In this document: piece after piece, positions 25,501 to 33,373 of the stretch
How positions within the stretch are numbered: the first letter of the stretch is position 1
Layout: each line of letters begins with the position of its first letter
Position numbers and translations under genes: made by a program
Notes under the pieces: generated by a model
Databases searched by the model: none
Seen by the model: only the letters and a program-made list of their open reading frames with translations
Told to the model about the DNA's origin: nothing
Assembly (NCBI GenBank): GCA_930367215.1
Contig: OV884060.1
Span: 177,703,253 to 177,767,252, forward strand
DNA from: Pollenia angustigena
Lineage: Eukaryota; Arthropoda; Insecta; Diptera; Polleniidae
Reading direction: 5' to 3'
Length of the DNA stretch: 64,000 nt

Positions 25501-28500
25501 TTAATATCAGTAATATTTCAATTGGGAAATGTATTTGTCTTTTGGTTCGAATTTGTGTGGAGTTTGGTTGAAGATGGGAAAGGGAAATTCACAAAAATGT
25601 AACTTATAAAATTAATCTTTACTTTTATAATTTTTAAAATACAGCAGCTTTCGTACAAAGAATTGCGAAAAGTCACTATTAAAAGGCACCTAGCTTTGCT
25701 TCTAAGTCTTTATTTTTTTTTTTTATTTTTATTTTTTTGTCTAATTTCAAAAATAGTTTGACGCGTCTCACGACCTCGGCTTTCAAAGCAATTAATTTCC
25801 AGGATTTTTAATTGATTCCAGAACCTCCAAGCGAAATGAAACAACCAGCAATTCCGCAAGATGTTTTTGTGTGTTTGACACGAAACATAACCCAAAAATG
25901 TCTTCAGTTCTTTATCTTCTCCTTTTTGTTTTTTTTTTTTTTTGTTTTGATATGTTCATTATTGACTACAGCTCCAAAGTAGTAGTTAAACGTTTAAGCC
26001 CTTATTCATAAAAAATTGGGGGATTTACAAGTTGTGCTATTAATTCATATTGTCATAATGTGCTAAATAATATTTTAAAATTGTTTAAAAAAAGTACTGT
26101 TGTGTTTCAAACAAAACAAAAATTTTAAGGCTGTTTATTGATTCGTCATATCTGTACAGCAGTCATAGATATTTCTTGTAATTTTTTTTAAGAAATATTA
26201 CTTTACAACTTCGACTACCTTGTGAATCCCCCAAATATTTTAGGGTTACATAAGTTTTATAAATCTAATTTTTTATGAAAATTTGTTAAGTTGTCTTTAT
26301 ATTACAGTGAAACTTCGATATAACGAATCTAGAGGGGATCGAAAAATACTTCGTTATAGCTATTGATTCTTTATACATATGCATTGTGAAACCTTGGTAT
26401 AACGAAATTTAAAGAAATACGAAAAAAAATTTTACACGAAATACTATGTACATAATAAAAATACAATATTTAAGAGGCAAATAAAAAATTATAAGGGTAA
26501 TCACGATGGTCATTGTGCAAATTTGCAATGTGTAAATTTGCAGTGCATATTATGATTGATCGTGAGCATACCACTTTTATTGTTGTGCAAATATAATATT
26601 TTTCTAAAAACGAATTCTGGCAACACCTAAAACTTCTGGCAGCACTGTAAAAAATCTGCATTTGTTTACAATTATACACAAGCAAATTAAAATAAATGTT
26701 TTCTTTTTTATTAATTTAAATTTAATTCTCTATTTTATTTTACAATCTGCGAAAATGTTCAATTTATAAGTTTTCTTTAAATCAATATGGCACTTAATAT
26801 GTCAAATGTTATTGTTTACATTTGTTTGCAACTGAGCAAATATGCACTACTAACTTTGCTCATGGTTTTTTTTAGTGCAAACGAAGTAAAAAAGAGCAAA
26901 TTGCAAATACGTACATTTTGTTGTTGTGGTGTGCAAATGTGTGTATTTTTGCACGCATTTGCATCGTTTGCACACTTTGCACTACCCATCGTGATTTCCC
27001 TTTATGTTTTTATTTGGCAAAGAACCAAAACAGAATTGACTACATTTGTGGCGCTTTACATATGCAAAGAAATTTATATACCTTTCGTTGTGTTTAAAAG
27101 GGACTTCCCCGTTTTGCTTAAAATTTAATTTTGCTTTATTCTAACTTCGTTGTATGGAGGCTATAGTTCAAGACTTCGTTATGTAGAGGCTTTTGATAAC
27201 GGGATTTTAATGGCTTAAACACTTAAAATGTTATATGTATGTATTTCTCAATTATAATTTCGTTGTATAGAGGCTTTTGAAAAAATACTTCGCTATATAG
27301 AGGTTTTATAGCTCAGAATTTCTTCGTTATAGCTATAGAGCATTTTCTGTATGAAAAACTTTGCAATAAAAAGGTTTTTTCAGGGGAATCAGCTAAAAAT
27401 TCGTTATATTGAGTTTTTCGTTATAACGAAGTTCGTAATATCGAAGTTTCACTGTACTAATAAACATTATTTTAAATATTAAAATTCAACAACCTTAAAT
27501 TTATATTAAAAACTATTAATATTTTAATAAGAAGATTTTGAGATCGTTTTTAAATAAGAGTCCTCCTATGTCCATCCCCATACAAATAAAGGTTCTAGAT
27601 TAAAGATTTTATTTAAATCTACTGGTAGTAGATCTTGGCATTTTTCCCCATTTGTATTCGTGATCAGCATTTAAAAATTAATAAATGTTTTATTATGTGT
27701 TATTCTGATAAATCGACTCGCTTAAAAATTTATTGCAAGGGATTAAATGTAAAACGTAAGAATTGTTTTAAGAATTGTACCAGAAAGTAGTGTTTGCCAA
27801 AAATTTTGATATCCCAACTATTGCTTATATTGAATATATAAAATAATGTATTAAATATATGTATAAACAATTTTTTTAATTTTTGGTAACTATTAAACTA
27901 AACTTGACACACAAATTTGAAATAAAAGCAATGCTTGCCTTATTTAACAACTGCTGACATATGTATTATTGTAATACGTACTCATAAGTATGTATTAAAT
28001 AAATATGATGGTCTGATCTGTTAACATTACTGATGTCATACCTGCGTGTAGTTGAACAAAATCAGCAACCTTTCGAACCTAATCTTTAAAAAAGAACTCA
28101 CCTTGTACATTCATCAAATATCCACCTAGCACTGAAATAATTTTAAAATAACAAAACTTAATAAATAATAAAAGATATTTTTTTTAACAAATTAATAATT
28201 ATTGTAATTGTAGCTCATTTAAAACAAATAACCTACAAACCCACATACAAACATATACATTTATAAATTTATAGAATTCTTGTAGTGTCTTGGTAATTGT
28301 TTGTCATTGTTTGCCATTGTTTCTCTTATTCTTTTTAGTTTGTCTGCTTATATAATGTTTATTTTATGTGTTAGACTTTTTAAAATCTGCTAAAAAAAAT
28401 TACTAAAAATATCCAGATTGTTTCCTTGAACTTACGATTGAAGTTAACTAAAATTTTAATATAAACGTTATGCTTTGTTTTTGCCCTACTGTTCTCTTTC

Positions 28501-29096
28501 TCTTTCTTTCTCTAAAACAGTCCTTACGTTCTCTACAGCCCCATCACATGACATTGGGTTTGAATGGTATTAATAAAACTGCTTCCTCAACCACAACAGG
28601 AACAACAGCTACTAATTCCCATGCTTCTGAGGATTCCATGAAAGATTTAATATCGCTGGACGATAGTCATAATAGTAGTTTTGATCTAGAAGATTTCGAT
28701 CCTCTAAATCAAAATGCTCGTCCTTTGCCAACACATTTTGTTGGCGGTACTAATTCTAATAGTTGTAATAGTAATACTCAAAAGAAATCAACAACCTTGC
28801 CTACCAAAACTACAAATCCCTCAGCGCTTATGACTACATCCAGCATAAGTAATCCTTTATATACCTATTATACACCACAGCATTTACCGCCAACTGCATT
28901 AAAACCACCTACTGAGAAACCACCACCTTTACCCAAGACAGTACCACCTCCTATGCCGCCACCAGATGAAGATTTTGAATTGCTACGCAAATATGGTCTA
29001 GATCAATTCACGTTGATTACAACAACTGTAACATCGACTAGTAATAGTTCAACTATGACAACAACTGGCATGAGTAATTGGACTACATTCGATTGA
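1292..29096 (+). CDS. DENND1: DENND1/connecdenn-type Rab GEF, 3' part (eight exons, 5' end off window)
   Basis: Exons read as 1292-1562, 1625-1678, 1753-2013, 2331-2780, 17561-17593, 17814-18344, 24638-25429 and 28521-29096. All junctions are GT..AG; the first exon begins with one base of a split codon and all later junctions are phase 0, giving about 988 codons to a TGA stop. The first four exons carry the DENN module (RFGFCR, LAERRI, YPMVWQH, APMPYLIG, DVVILNCD, QFIDERL, GFSDEFE), which in this family catalyses nucleotide exchange on Rab35 at clathrin-coated and endosomal membranes. The tail is disordered, with PPVPPRR and PPVPAPR proline motifs, DFDPL, and a WTTFD end resembling adaptor-binding motifs. 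The N-terminal DENN part and start codon are outside the window. The family call is firm; the exact orthologue is inferred. An extra small exon between 2780 and 17561 cannot be excluded. Confidence 0.93.
1625..1678 (+). CDS. DENND1: DENND1 exon (54 nt), DENN core
   Basis: Acceptor TTTTATTTTAG ends at 1624 and donor GTAGGT starts at 1679. Its eighteen codons end in LPSIPEN, the counterpart of the LP(S/T)IPE(N/S) stretch in vertebrate DENND1 proteins. The flanking introns are 62 and 74 bp. Confidence 0.93.
1753..2013 (+). CDS. DENND1: DENND1 exon, cDENN segment
   Basis: Acceptor TTTCCAG and donor GTAATT flank 87 in-frame codons. The strongest family hallmarks are here: NMIAVFAAMLAERRIIF, then LYPMVWQHIFIP and APMPYLIGVPS. 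These correspond to the cDENN core that packs against the Rab switch regions in the known DENND1B-Rab35 complex (established knowledge). Confidence 0.96.
2054..2279. repeat. Foldback in the 317-bp DENND1 intron
   Basis: CAGTCAAAATCGGGATGGGA left, AACCCTTCCCGATCACTG right, inner arms ATATCGGCAAAAAAAA/TTTTTTTACCGATAT. It makes up most of the intron 2014-2330. No duplication seen. Confidence 0.62.
2331..2780 (+). CDS. DENND1: DENND1 exon, dDENN segment
   Basis: Acceptor CTAAATTAG ends at 2330; donor GTAAGA starts at 2781. It has 150 codons in phase 0. Motifs in order: ELGDVVILNCDRN, ESPFDDVHSMP, then RQFIDERLEMMNTG and GFSDEFEQE, which match the C-terminal dDENN part of DENND1. The exon ends in a basic stretch (KRKKHGRFYQFKEK). 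The open frame continues past the donor to 2963, but that extension is AT-rich and hydrophobic and looks intronic. Confidence 0.95.
3531..4372 (+). repeat. About 470-bp satellite-like units, 1.7 copies
   Basis: TGTAAGATGGGATAACCCCA (about 3567) and its relative at about 4038 start a shared block that runs through GATCTGGCCTAAGCAACCAG to CCCAAAAATTGGAATTAC; period about 471 bp. The same unit occurs inverted at 40619-41105, partially at 41505-41760, and as a diverged 5' part at 19354-19560. Origin unknown. Confidence 0.75.
4764..5170 (-). pseudogene. Tc1/mariner-type transposase fragment, broken
   Basis: Minus-strand translation in shifting frames shows QNCPVWSEANP, HPLKWAVWF, KHGATCHTARLTIDLLKN and GDNFISRS, then in another frame LVYGDKPALEANIQATIKAI up to a stop near 4764. 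These match the C-terminal half of insect mariner-like transposases (DGATCHTA.., GDNFISR.., LVY.DKP). The block between GDNFISR and LVYGDKP, which normally holds the third catalytic residue, is deleted, and there are stops and frameshifts. Inactive relic in the DENND1 intron. Confidence 0.8.
5474..5706. repeat. Foldback with GCGCATAGAGAAAGGGACC ends
   Basis: GCGCATAGAGAAAGGGACC near 5480 is answered by GGTCCCTTTCTATTTTTCGC near 5685. The spacer has more GGGACC/GGTCCC-type inverted matches. Non-coding. Confidence 0.55.
5707..6260 (+). repeat. Helitron/DINE-like fragment interrupted by a palindromic insertion
   Basis: ATATAAAAGCGTTGCGTGAG, a (GACT)n run and CTAGAAACTTGAAATTTGG resemble dispersed Helitron-type repeats of flies, as I remember them. 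A palindrome rich in CTTGCAAGT/ACTTGCAAG (about 5825-6042, ends CCTGGGTTTACAC and GTGTAAAGGCAGG) splits it. Confidence 0.5.
6824..8502. mobile_element. Non-autonomous hAT-like element (1.7 kb) with a nested Tc1-type MITE
   Basis: Left end CAGTGTTGCAAAATTGAAAT and right end TTTTTCAACACTG, with AGTACT/GGTACT-rich subterminal repeats on both sides. Flanks GTTCTGTAT and GTTCTCATT share only part of a possible 8-bp duplication. It contains the TA-flanked element at 7069-7541. Confidence 0.65.
7069..7541. mobile_element. Tc1/mariner-type MITE, 473 bp
   Basis: CAGTAGACGCTCAGAAATTC at the left and the related inverted end GAGCGTGTACTG at the right, with TA on both sides. Subterminal AATTCGAA repeats. 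No ORF of note. Confidence 0.75.
9301..9687. mobile_element. 387-bp foldback/MITE with AATT duplication
   Basis: GAAGCACAGCCGCGAAAAAC at 9301 is mirrored by CGCGGCTGTGCTTC ending at 9687. AATT lies directly outside both ends. The middle is AT-rich. Confidence 0.8.
9956..10223. repeat. AGGCCCAACCATAAT-family element
   Basis: Left AGGCGCAACCATAATGTGC and right GCATATTATGGTTGGGCCT are imperfect inverted ends. Internal landmarks (GAGGCAAACCATATT, ACTGTCATTTGCTTAAGCAA, a CGCACxxxCCGxACGGAATC block) recur at about 645-845, 29780-29820, 32820-33225 and 53313-53577. Confidence 0.75.
10738..10941. mobile_element. 204-bp hAT-type MITE
   Basis: CAGTGATAACCA at the left and TGGTTATCACTG at the right are perfect inverted ends. 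The 8-bp duplication CATTATAT (10730-10737 and 10942-10949) is perfect. Confidence 0.88.
11942..12671. mobile_element. 730-bp MITE with perfect 33-bp TIRs, nested in the hAT
   Basis: Perfect 33-bp inverted repeats begin GAGGGGTATAGAATCAAAGA at 11942 and end at 12671, flanked by ACTT (11938-11941 and 12672-12675). A near-perfect internal hairpin centred at about 12122 (GCAATGTCCATTGGACATTG) lies near the left end. No transposase. It must post-date the surrounding hAT copy. Confidence 0.88.
12875..14105 (-). pseudogene. hAT transposase relic
   Basis: Reading down the minus strand: IIFDERTDLSGKSQIFLSL (about 14100-14040), then in another frame LKNCIGVGTDGCRLMSAEN (about 13880-13820), and near the end ATSERSFPTLRRIKTWLRST (about 12945-12885). 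IxFDE.TD and the ATSERSFSTLRRIKTWLR dimerisation signature are diagnostic of hAT/DUF4371-type transposases. Frames are interrupted by stops and shifts, so no full protein remains. Confidence 0.88.
15229..15719. mobile_element. 491-bp TIR element, copy 1 of a close direct pair
   Basis: Starts CCCAGTGGTAT and ends ATACCACTGGG (11-bp perfect inverted termini). It is nearly identical to 15843-16333. The flanks show the same dinucleotide on both sides (TC). No coding capacity recognised; a non-autonomous DNA element of unassigned superfamily. Confidence 0.85.
15843..16333. mobile_element. 491-bp TIR element, copy 2
   Basis: Same termini and length as 15229-15719, only a few substitutions apart, in the same orientation and 123 bp downstream. 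Flanked by GT on both sides. It interrupts a dispersed repeat whose inverted relative is at about 9130-9176 (CAACGCCAAAGAATTACATT). Confidence 0.85.
17561..17593 (+). CDS. DENND1: DENND1 microexon (33 nt)
   Basis: Acceptor CATTTTGCAG ends at 17560 and the donor is GTGAGT at 17594. It encodes TNPAVKSAVKS in phase 0. Vertebrate DENND1 has a KANPAMKTV-like stretch just after the DENN domain, so a short exon here fits. Without it the protein would still be in frame, so optional inclusion is possible. Confidence 0.8.
17814..18344 (+). CDS. DENND1: DENND1 exon, post-DENN linker and Ser-rich tail
   Basis: Acceptor ACATTTGCAG ends at 17813; donor GTAAGT starts at 18345; 177 codons in phase 0. It begins VKESSQSAKHAYKNLKSKLRD, a basic, probably helical segment like the KEVKNRLKQK stretch after the DENN domain in vertebrate DENND1. 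The rest is low complexity, rich in Ser, Asn and Thr, and consistent with a disordered, phosphorylated tail. Confidence 0.9.
18613..19249. mobile_element. TIR element CCCGGTGGCG with a nested MITE
   Basis: CCCGGTGGCG and CGCCACCGGG are perfect 10-bp inverted ends with TA outside each. Subterminal GTCATxxTG motifs are inverted too. Contains the 153-bp insertion 18791-18943. Confidence 0.72.
18791..18943. mobile_element. 153-bp MITE, TA-flanked
   Basis: ATGCTGGGTACACAC and GTGTGTACCCAGCAT are perfect inverted ends flanked by TA on both sides. The middle contains imperfectly inverted GCAACxT/AxGTTGC segments. Confidence 0.82.
19354..19560 (+). repeat. Diverged 5' part of the 470-bp satellite-like unit
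   Basis: Shares ACTTACAACTACAA, ATTGTAG, TTTAAGCTTTGATATTGTTA and the TTTCTAAAAT block with 3531-4372. It ends abruptly within the unit. Confidence 0.65.
19795..20980 (+). repeat. Helitron-like element with three about 250-bp tandem units
   Basis: Opens with AACGGCTGTGCCGATTTTGA and continues with repeated units marked by CCATGGTCCAACTTA at 20262, 20521 and 20769. Each holds AACGGC..CGATTTG, CGCCCACTTTTT and TTCGTATTAATCCATTTT. It closes near GACAACGTCTGTCGGGTCAG and CTCTAG, a hairpin-plus-CTAG end that would suit a Helitron. Confidence 0.55.
21270..23238. mobile_element. 2-kb non-autonomous hAT element
   Basis: CAGTGTTGCCAAAAG and CTTTTGGCAACACTG are perfect 15-bp inverted ends, with TTTTTAAC and CTTTTAAC outside (7 of 8 matching). 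Subterminal CCCTAC repeats occur at both ends. A nested foldback lies at about 21781-22501. No transposase. Confidence 0.82.
21781..22501. repeat. Nested foldback with CCCATGTTCTGT ends
   Basis: GCCCATGTTCTGTTACTCTC near 21781 is answered by AAGTTACAGAACATGGGTAC near 22483. Secondary inverted matches (ACTTAACTATGTCTGTAACT; GAGTTACAGACACAAATTTT) lie inside. Non-coding. Confidence 0.6.
23427..24149. mobile_element. hAT-type MITE, CAGTGTTCGAAAATAAAC family, 723 bp
   Basis: Left CAGTTTTCGAAAATAAAC and right GTTTATTTTCGATTACTG. The 8-bp duplication CTAGTTAT (23419-23426, 24150-24157) is perfect. Shares internal blocks with the copies at 34915, 35328 and 63355. Confidence 0.9.
24638..25429 (+). 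CDS. DENND1: DENND1 exon, Pro/Gln-rich tail with SH3 ligands
   Basis: The acceptor ends at 24637 (AAAAACAG) and the donor is GTATAC at 25430; 264 codons in phase 0. Begins LKPCHSLEPNHRITASRTGG and continues with PAPARPPPPAP, a poly-Gln run, PPVPPRR, a Ser/Asn tract and PPVPAPRLKKEK. The PxxPxR-like stretches are plausible SH3 ligands; connecdenn proteins are known to bind SH3-containing endocytic partners. An alternative AG at 24654 would shift the frame and is rejected. Confidence 0.9.
25430..28520 (+). other. 3.1-kb DENND1 intron
   Basis: Contains an inverted pair GCCCTTATTCATAAAA..GGGGGATTTACAAG / CTTGTGAATCCCCC..AGGGTT (about 26001-26255) and the pogo-like MITE 26305-27454. The rest is AT-rich with no exon seen. 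Confidence 0.65.
26305..27454. mobile_element. pogo/Tigger-like MITE, 1.15 kb
   Basis: Left CAGTGAAACTTCGATATAAC and right TATCGAAGTTTCACTG with TA on both sides. GTATAGAGG- and CGTTATAG-type subterminal repeats recur throughout, as in pogo-type elements. The centre (about 26510-27060) is a GCAAATTTGCA-rich palindrome that yields a spurious ORF. Confidence 0.82.
28521..29096 (+). CDS. DENND1: DENND1 last coding exon with adaptor-like motifs
   Basis: Acceptor CTCTAAAACAG ends at 28520; stop TGA at 29094-29096. It encodes 191 residues. DLISLDD and FDLEDFDPLNQ (from about 28644) resemble DLL/DPF-type motifs, a proline cluster follows (KPPPLPKTVPPPMPPPDED), then EDFELLRKYGLDQF, and the protein ends NWTTFD. 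A WxxF followed by acid is a known AP-2 ear ligand pattern. A second in-frame acceptor (AG at 28537-28538) could remove six codons. Confidence 0.9.
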   Translation, partial: SLRSLQPHHMTLGLNGINKTASSTTTGTTATNSHASEDSMKDLISLDDSHNSSFDLEDFDPLNQNARPLPTHFVGGTNSNSCNSNTQKKSTTLPTKTTNPSALMTTSSISNPLYTYYTPQHLPPTALKPPTEKPPPLPKTVPPPMPPPDEDFELLRKYGLDQFTLITTTVTSTSNSSTMTTTGMSNWTTFD

Positions 29097-29330
29097 AGTC
29101 CGGTCCATAAAATACTGATCTTCTATATTCTATATAAATATTTACATATGTATATTGTTACGCCTAAATTGTTTAATTTCCATTTGGTTTTTTGTTTTTC
29201 TGAAAGGTAAATTATTGTGTAAATATTGTGAAAAGCAAGTAAACAAAATTAAATTCATTTCAATAACGTAAAATATTATTTTGTTAATTTTATAGCCAGA
29301 GTATATTTATGTACGTATATCGATGTAGAA

Positions 29331-29336
29331 AATAAA
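29331..29336 (+). promoter_or_regulatory. Poly(A) signal candidate for DENND1
   Basis: AATAAA 235 bp after the DENND1 stop, overlapped by a second copy at 29335, with another at 29357-29362. They lie in AT-rich 3' UTR-like sequence. The exact cleavage site cannot be read from the sequence. Confidence 0.5.
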
Positions 29337-30471
29337 TAAATTTATATTAAAAAAACAATAAATATGTATGATGTATTTGAAAAGATAATCCAACATAAAA
29401 TCAAAAAAAAAAAATCTATGTATCTCCACTTTATAAATATTAATTATGTGATTAGTAATTTTGTTTTTATGTTATATACTAAAAAAAATACACACACCAT
29501 ATATGAACACTTGTGTAATGTATATGTATTTTGTATAAAATATTAGTTTTAAACGCTTTTTAAGGGATTTTATTTTCTTTGTTTTTATATGATCCCAGTT
29601 TTTATTTGTCACCTTCACGTTATTCCAATATAAAAACAAATACAATAATAGTTTATTATACCCAAACACATAAAAGACGTACTTCGAAATTAACATAAGA
29701 AAGCTACTTTAATAAATTATTTTTAAACAAATAAAAATTTTGTTTTTATTTCGTTTACAAAAGCATTATAGAATTCTTAAGGCCCAACCATAATATGCAT
29801 AAGCTAGTTTGAGCTACTGTCAATAATAAGTTTCTCAAGCCCGACAGTAGTAGGGAAATGGGGAGGCAGCATTTTGGCCCATATACCACAGAGGGAGCAT
29901 TTTGCTTTTCATTGAAAGCAGCAAAATTCCTCCTTATGGAAAATACATCGCGAACAAAAACAGGCAGAATTTTTGCTGCTTTAAATGAAAAAAAGCAAAA
30001 TGCTCCCTCTGTGGTGTATTGGAAAAAACGAATGGGGAAGCAGAATTTTTGCTGATTTCAATGAAAAGCAAAATGCTCCCTCTGTGGTATATGGGGAAAA
30101 ACGAATGGGGAGGCAGCATTTTTGGAAATGAAAAAAAAAATTTTTTTTGAGGAGCTTTAGAAATTGCATTTGGTGCGGAAACTTTTTTTTGCCAAAATGG
30201 CCTTAAAAAAATTATTTTTTTTATTAATACTAAATTGCCCATCGCGTGGTGGGATGAAGAAGTTTTGTCCAAAAAACGTTATTACCCTAGTGACTATATG
30301 TACTCTTTTAGAGGACAGCCATCTATTTCAACTTGCTGTCATCTATAAAATTTGAGTCCTCTTTTATCATCTTTTTTCATAATCTGTCATCTTTATCCTC
30401 TTTATTTTTAAAAGCTTTTATTTTTATAAATTAAAATAAATTTTATTTAGTGGTAAGTAACAAACATCCTG

Positions 30472-30723
30472 AAGCTACATAGAAGACAGTCTAGGATATT
30501 ACGACAAATTATCTGCGCCCCATGGTATAAACGTAATGACATTTTCCACAGAGATCTTAACATCGCTACCATCCAGGAAGAAATTAAAAAGTATTCAGTC
30601 AAAAACATAGATCAACTAATGGTCCATCCCAACTACCTTGCTCGCGATCTAATAAAGTTCGAAGGTCACCGGAGGCTGAAAAGATCCGACACTTTGAGCC
30701 TAGCAGGCTTTTTTGACACTTAA
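30472..30723 (+). pseudogene. Jockey-clade retrotransposon fragment (extreme C-terminus of RT)
   Basis: Open frame 30475-30723: QSRILRQIICAPWYKRNDIF, DLNIATIQEEIKKYS, HPNYLARDLIKFEGHRRLKR, stop TAA. APWY.RN..., DLNI.T..EEI and HPN.LA..L....RRLKR are the C-terminal hallmarks of jockey-like RTs. A 3' UTR-like segment with GTAATTTTCGCCAAGAAAG follows to about 30840. Heavily 5'-truncated copy between DENND1 and the GST. Confidence 0.85.
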
Positions 30724-30839
30724 ATACAATTAATTAGCGGTTACATTGGTAATGGCTAACAAATACAAATAAGAATTAGGATTAAGCTTTGAATATATAT
30801 TGTAATTTTCGCCAAGAAAGATTTAATATACATATAAAT

Positions 30840-32060
30840 ATATCGTCGGCTTAATATGCAAACCTACTAACACCCTTTCAACAAATTTTACAGGAATATC
30901 TTTTTATTTTTACTTTTTGCTGCTTGAGAGGAAAACCAAAAATATAGTTGATTTAACACAATTCAAGACTCAAATTAAAGAAAAACTACATGCTGGTCGA
31001 CGAGGCACATCTTTCTCTACCACACGGCATCAAAATCTCAATTTACTTAAAAAGTGTATCTAACAGGTTTGCATATTAAGACAACGCACAGACAGGTTTT
31101 TGGCCCTAAAAGTCGCTCAAAATTCATTTTTTTTTTTATATATGAGCACTACACCCTTTTTACTGTTATTTTTTAAGTCAGGTAACCCCTCGAAACAATA
31201 GAACCAACATGGCGCAGTTCAACCTTTCACCAGCTGCATAAAGTCAGTCGGAAGTTACCATTCGAAAAACGTGTTCGTATGATTTGTTCGATACGCTCAA
31301 AACTTTAGTGTCTTCAAATATTCATTTTATGGTGATAAAGTAGATTTTGTGTCAGTTTCTATTATGGATTGTGTTCAATCAGGTATGTGCTTTATCTAAA
31401 ACTTAAGTTTTACATTGATTCTAATTATTAACTGGTTTTTTTGCCCTTAATGGTTAAGCTCTTCAAATGCAAAAAAAGATCACACACATCTTCTTATTTC
31501 ACAGAGGTTTCAAACTATTTCTGTTCATTTCTGAGCTTTAAATTTGGTAGTATTTTGTAGAATAGATCCTCCAGAAATTTAAAAAGCACAAAACAGCCAC
31601 CCCAATCCACGATTTTTTTAATACATTGGCTTTGAAAACTAGGTTAATCAAGAATTTCAATAAAATGTAATTTTTTTCGAGACCAACTGGGCTTATTGTT
31701 GGACATACCTAAGGCAACACTAATGATGGGAATACCGGTCGCCGCTATTTTGAAGAACACGAAAAATCAGCAGAGATATCTGGGATTGACAAAAATTTAA
31801 TATACCGGTTTAAAACAATACTTGATGCCATGTGCTTTGGTATTAAAATTAAGGATATGTACTAATAATATTGAAAATAAATACGATACTGTAAAAATGA
31901 CGAATAAATAAGATTTAATATAATGTTTTTTGTCTTTTTCTACACTGAAATACCCTAACCTACCTTTAAATCCAATAAAATTCTAATATAAAATTTTAAA
32001 TGAAAAAAAAAAAATACTTTTGAGCGACTTTTAAGGCCAAATACCTGTTTGTGCGACGAT
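30840..32060. repeat. Element with CTTAATATGCAAAC and CAAATACCTGTTTGTGCG blocks, unassigned
   Basis: GTCGGCTTAATATGCAAACC at 30845 has an inverted relative GGTTTGCATATTAAGACAAC at about 31063; ACAGGTTTTTGGCCCTAAAAGTCG near 31092 is mirrored by GACTTTTAAGGCCAAATACC near 32026. Two nested inverted pairs suggest one element within or beside another. No recognisable protein. Confidence 0.45.
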
Positions 32061-32339
32061 ATGTAATTTTTTTTAATCTACTTCACATATATAAACATGG
32101 GAATGTAAATTTGTCCGTAAAATATGAAAAAAATTTTGAAGTCAAATTAACTTTTTATCTTTTTGTCCTCTATTTTTATTTTCAAAATCTGGTCGCCTTA
32201 ATTAAGAGGTGTATTCGGGAGTAATATTTGAATAGGAGCTTTGGTCTTATATGGATTCCAATAAATTTTGGTAAGATAATTTCGATTGCCATACAAAAGT
32301 TTGGACCAAATTAAATTTAAATACATAACAACATAATCA

Positions 32340-32460
32340 ACACAATTATGAAAAAAAAAATTTCCCCTGGAGTTTTTTCCCTTCTCCCTTTTTTTTCTTT
32401 TTTTAGTTTAAACTCCCGTGAAATTTTTATACTTAATTGGGCTGAATAAGATGGTTTATG
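32340..32460. repeat. CAGCCCAATTA-family hairpin, degenerate copy
   Basis: AATTTCCCCTGGAGTTTTTT and AAACTCCCGTGAAATTTTTA arms ending ATTGGGCTG match the element at 47170-47296. The left terminus is damaged. Confidence 0.6.
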
Positions 32461-32819
32461 AGCAAAAATTCTATTCCGATTCTCACCATTTTCAATATGC
32501 TTGACCCTTGTGACAATTATAACATAACCTACATACATATATTTCATCAAATTATGTATCTCCTAAATTGCGTATATTGCGCGCAAGGCTTACATAGACA
32601 GACAGACAGACAGACAGCCGGTGGGACGGCAACGTTAGCATTTCAACGACAATGGGTTCTAGGTGCCGGCACAACTCGGAGGTCAACGATTACCGACTAA
32701 GGATTGACAACTTTGCAACACCTGTTATTCGGCTCTCGCTGCTACAACAACAACGGACATCGTAAGAACAACTCGGGTAATGATTCTGAGCCGAACGGTT
32801 AAGTTAAATGTGGGTCCAG

Positions 32820-33225
32820 GATCAATATTTTTTTGGTGTTGAACACATCAGCACAAACGCGAAATAACGGCTCCACTATTGTGGTGTGAATATAAAACAT
32901 CTGATTCCGTACGAGACGATCAGTTTTTGCACTTCGCTAAAGCAAATGACAGTTTCATAAAACTTACAGCCGGTTCATGGATTTCGAACGTCATCGTTCG
33001 CATAGAGAAATTACATTAAAACCAAAAACAAACTTCGAGCAATGTTCGAATATTGTTTTTGTTTTAAATGTAATTTTCTATGCGAACGATGACGTTCGAT
33101 ATCGTTAAACAGACAGTTAAAACGAAAAGTTTCCTTTAGTACAATATGGTGTGACACATATGATTATGATGTATTCGCATAGTTAAGTCAGCTCATGCAC
33201 TTTTTAATCGGGCCTAGACTCTTCT
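32820..33225. repeat. AGGCCCAACC-family element split by a hairpin insertion
   Basis: The left half (CATCTGATTCCGTACG, AAGCAAATGACAGTTTCATA) and right half (AAGTTTCCTTTAGTACAATATG, GGGCCTAG) of the family are separated by a 125-bp palindrome at 32980-33105. The order of insertion is therefore readable. Confidence 0.65.
32980..33105. repeat. Palindromic element with ATCGAACGTCATCGTTCGCA arms
   Basis: TTTCGAACGTCATCGTTCGC and its complement near 33080 form arms of about 42 bp around a 38-bp loop with its own TTCGAxxAATGTTCGAA. It is inserted within an AGGCCCAACC-family copy. Confidence 0.75.
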
Positions 33226-33339
33226 TCGACAAAAGATAAGGTTCTGTTCTTAATCGATCGAAAAAAATGGAGTTGGGTTTGTGACAAAAAAAAAAAACCA
33301 TCAGATACAAAAGATTTTTTAAAACATAACCAAAAACAA

Positions 33340-33345
33340 TTTATT
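33340..33345 (-). promoter_or_regulatory. Poly(A) signal candidate for the GST
   Basis: AATAAA on the minus strand, about 29 bp after the stop codon at 33374. This gives a very short 3' UTR. No competing hexamer is closer. Confidence 0.5.
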
Positions 33346-33373
33346 TTACATTATTGAACTTTTGAAACTATTT

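Larger units (their letters stand above)
29097..33373. other. Intergenic region between convergent DENND1 and GST
   Basis: DENND1 3' UTR to about 29370. 29860-30150 has alternating inverted copies of ATGCTCCCTCTGTGGTATAT. Then a block shared with 6510-6620 (GCCAAAAT..CCTTAAAAAA.., GCGTGGTG), the jockey fragment, an unassigned element (30840-32060), the CAGCCCAATTA hairpin, a (GACA)n microsatellite at 32594-32617 and the split AGGCCC element. Confidence 0.65.

Noticed and set aside
26787..27128. 113-aa hydrophobic frame
   Set aside because: It lies wholly in the pogo-like MITE over a GCAAATTTGCA palindrome; composition is chance-like.
29858..30272. Several 60-112 aa frames
   Set aside because: They are alternate readings of inverted repeats of the ATGCTCCCTCTGTGG block.
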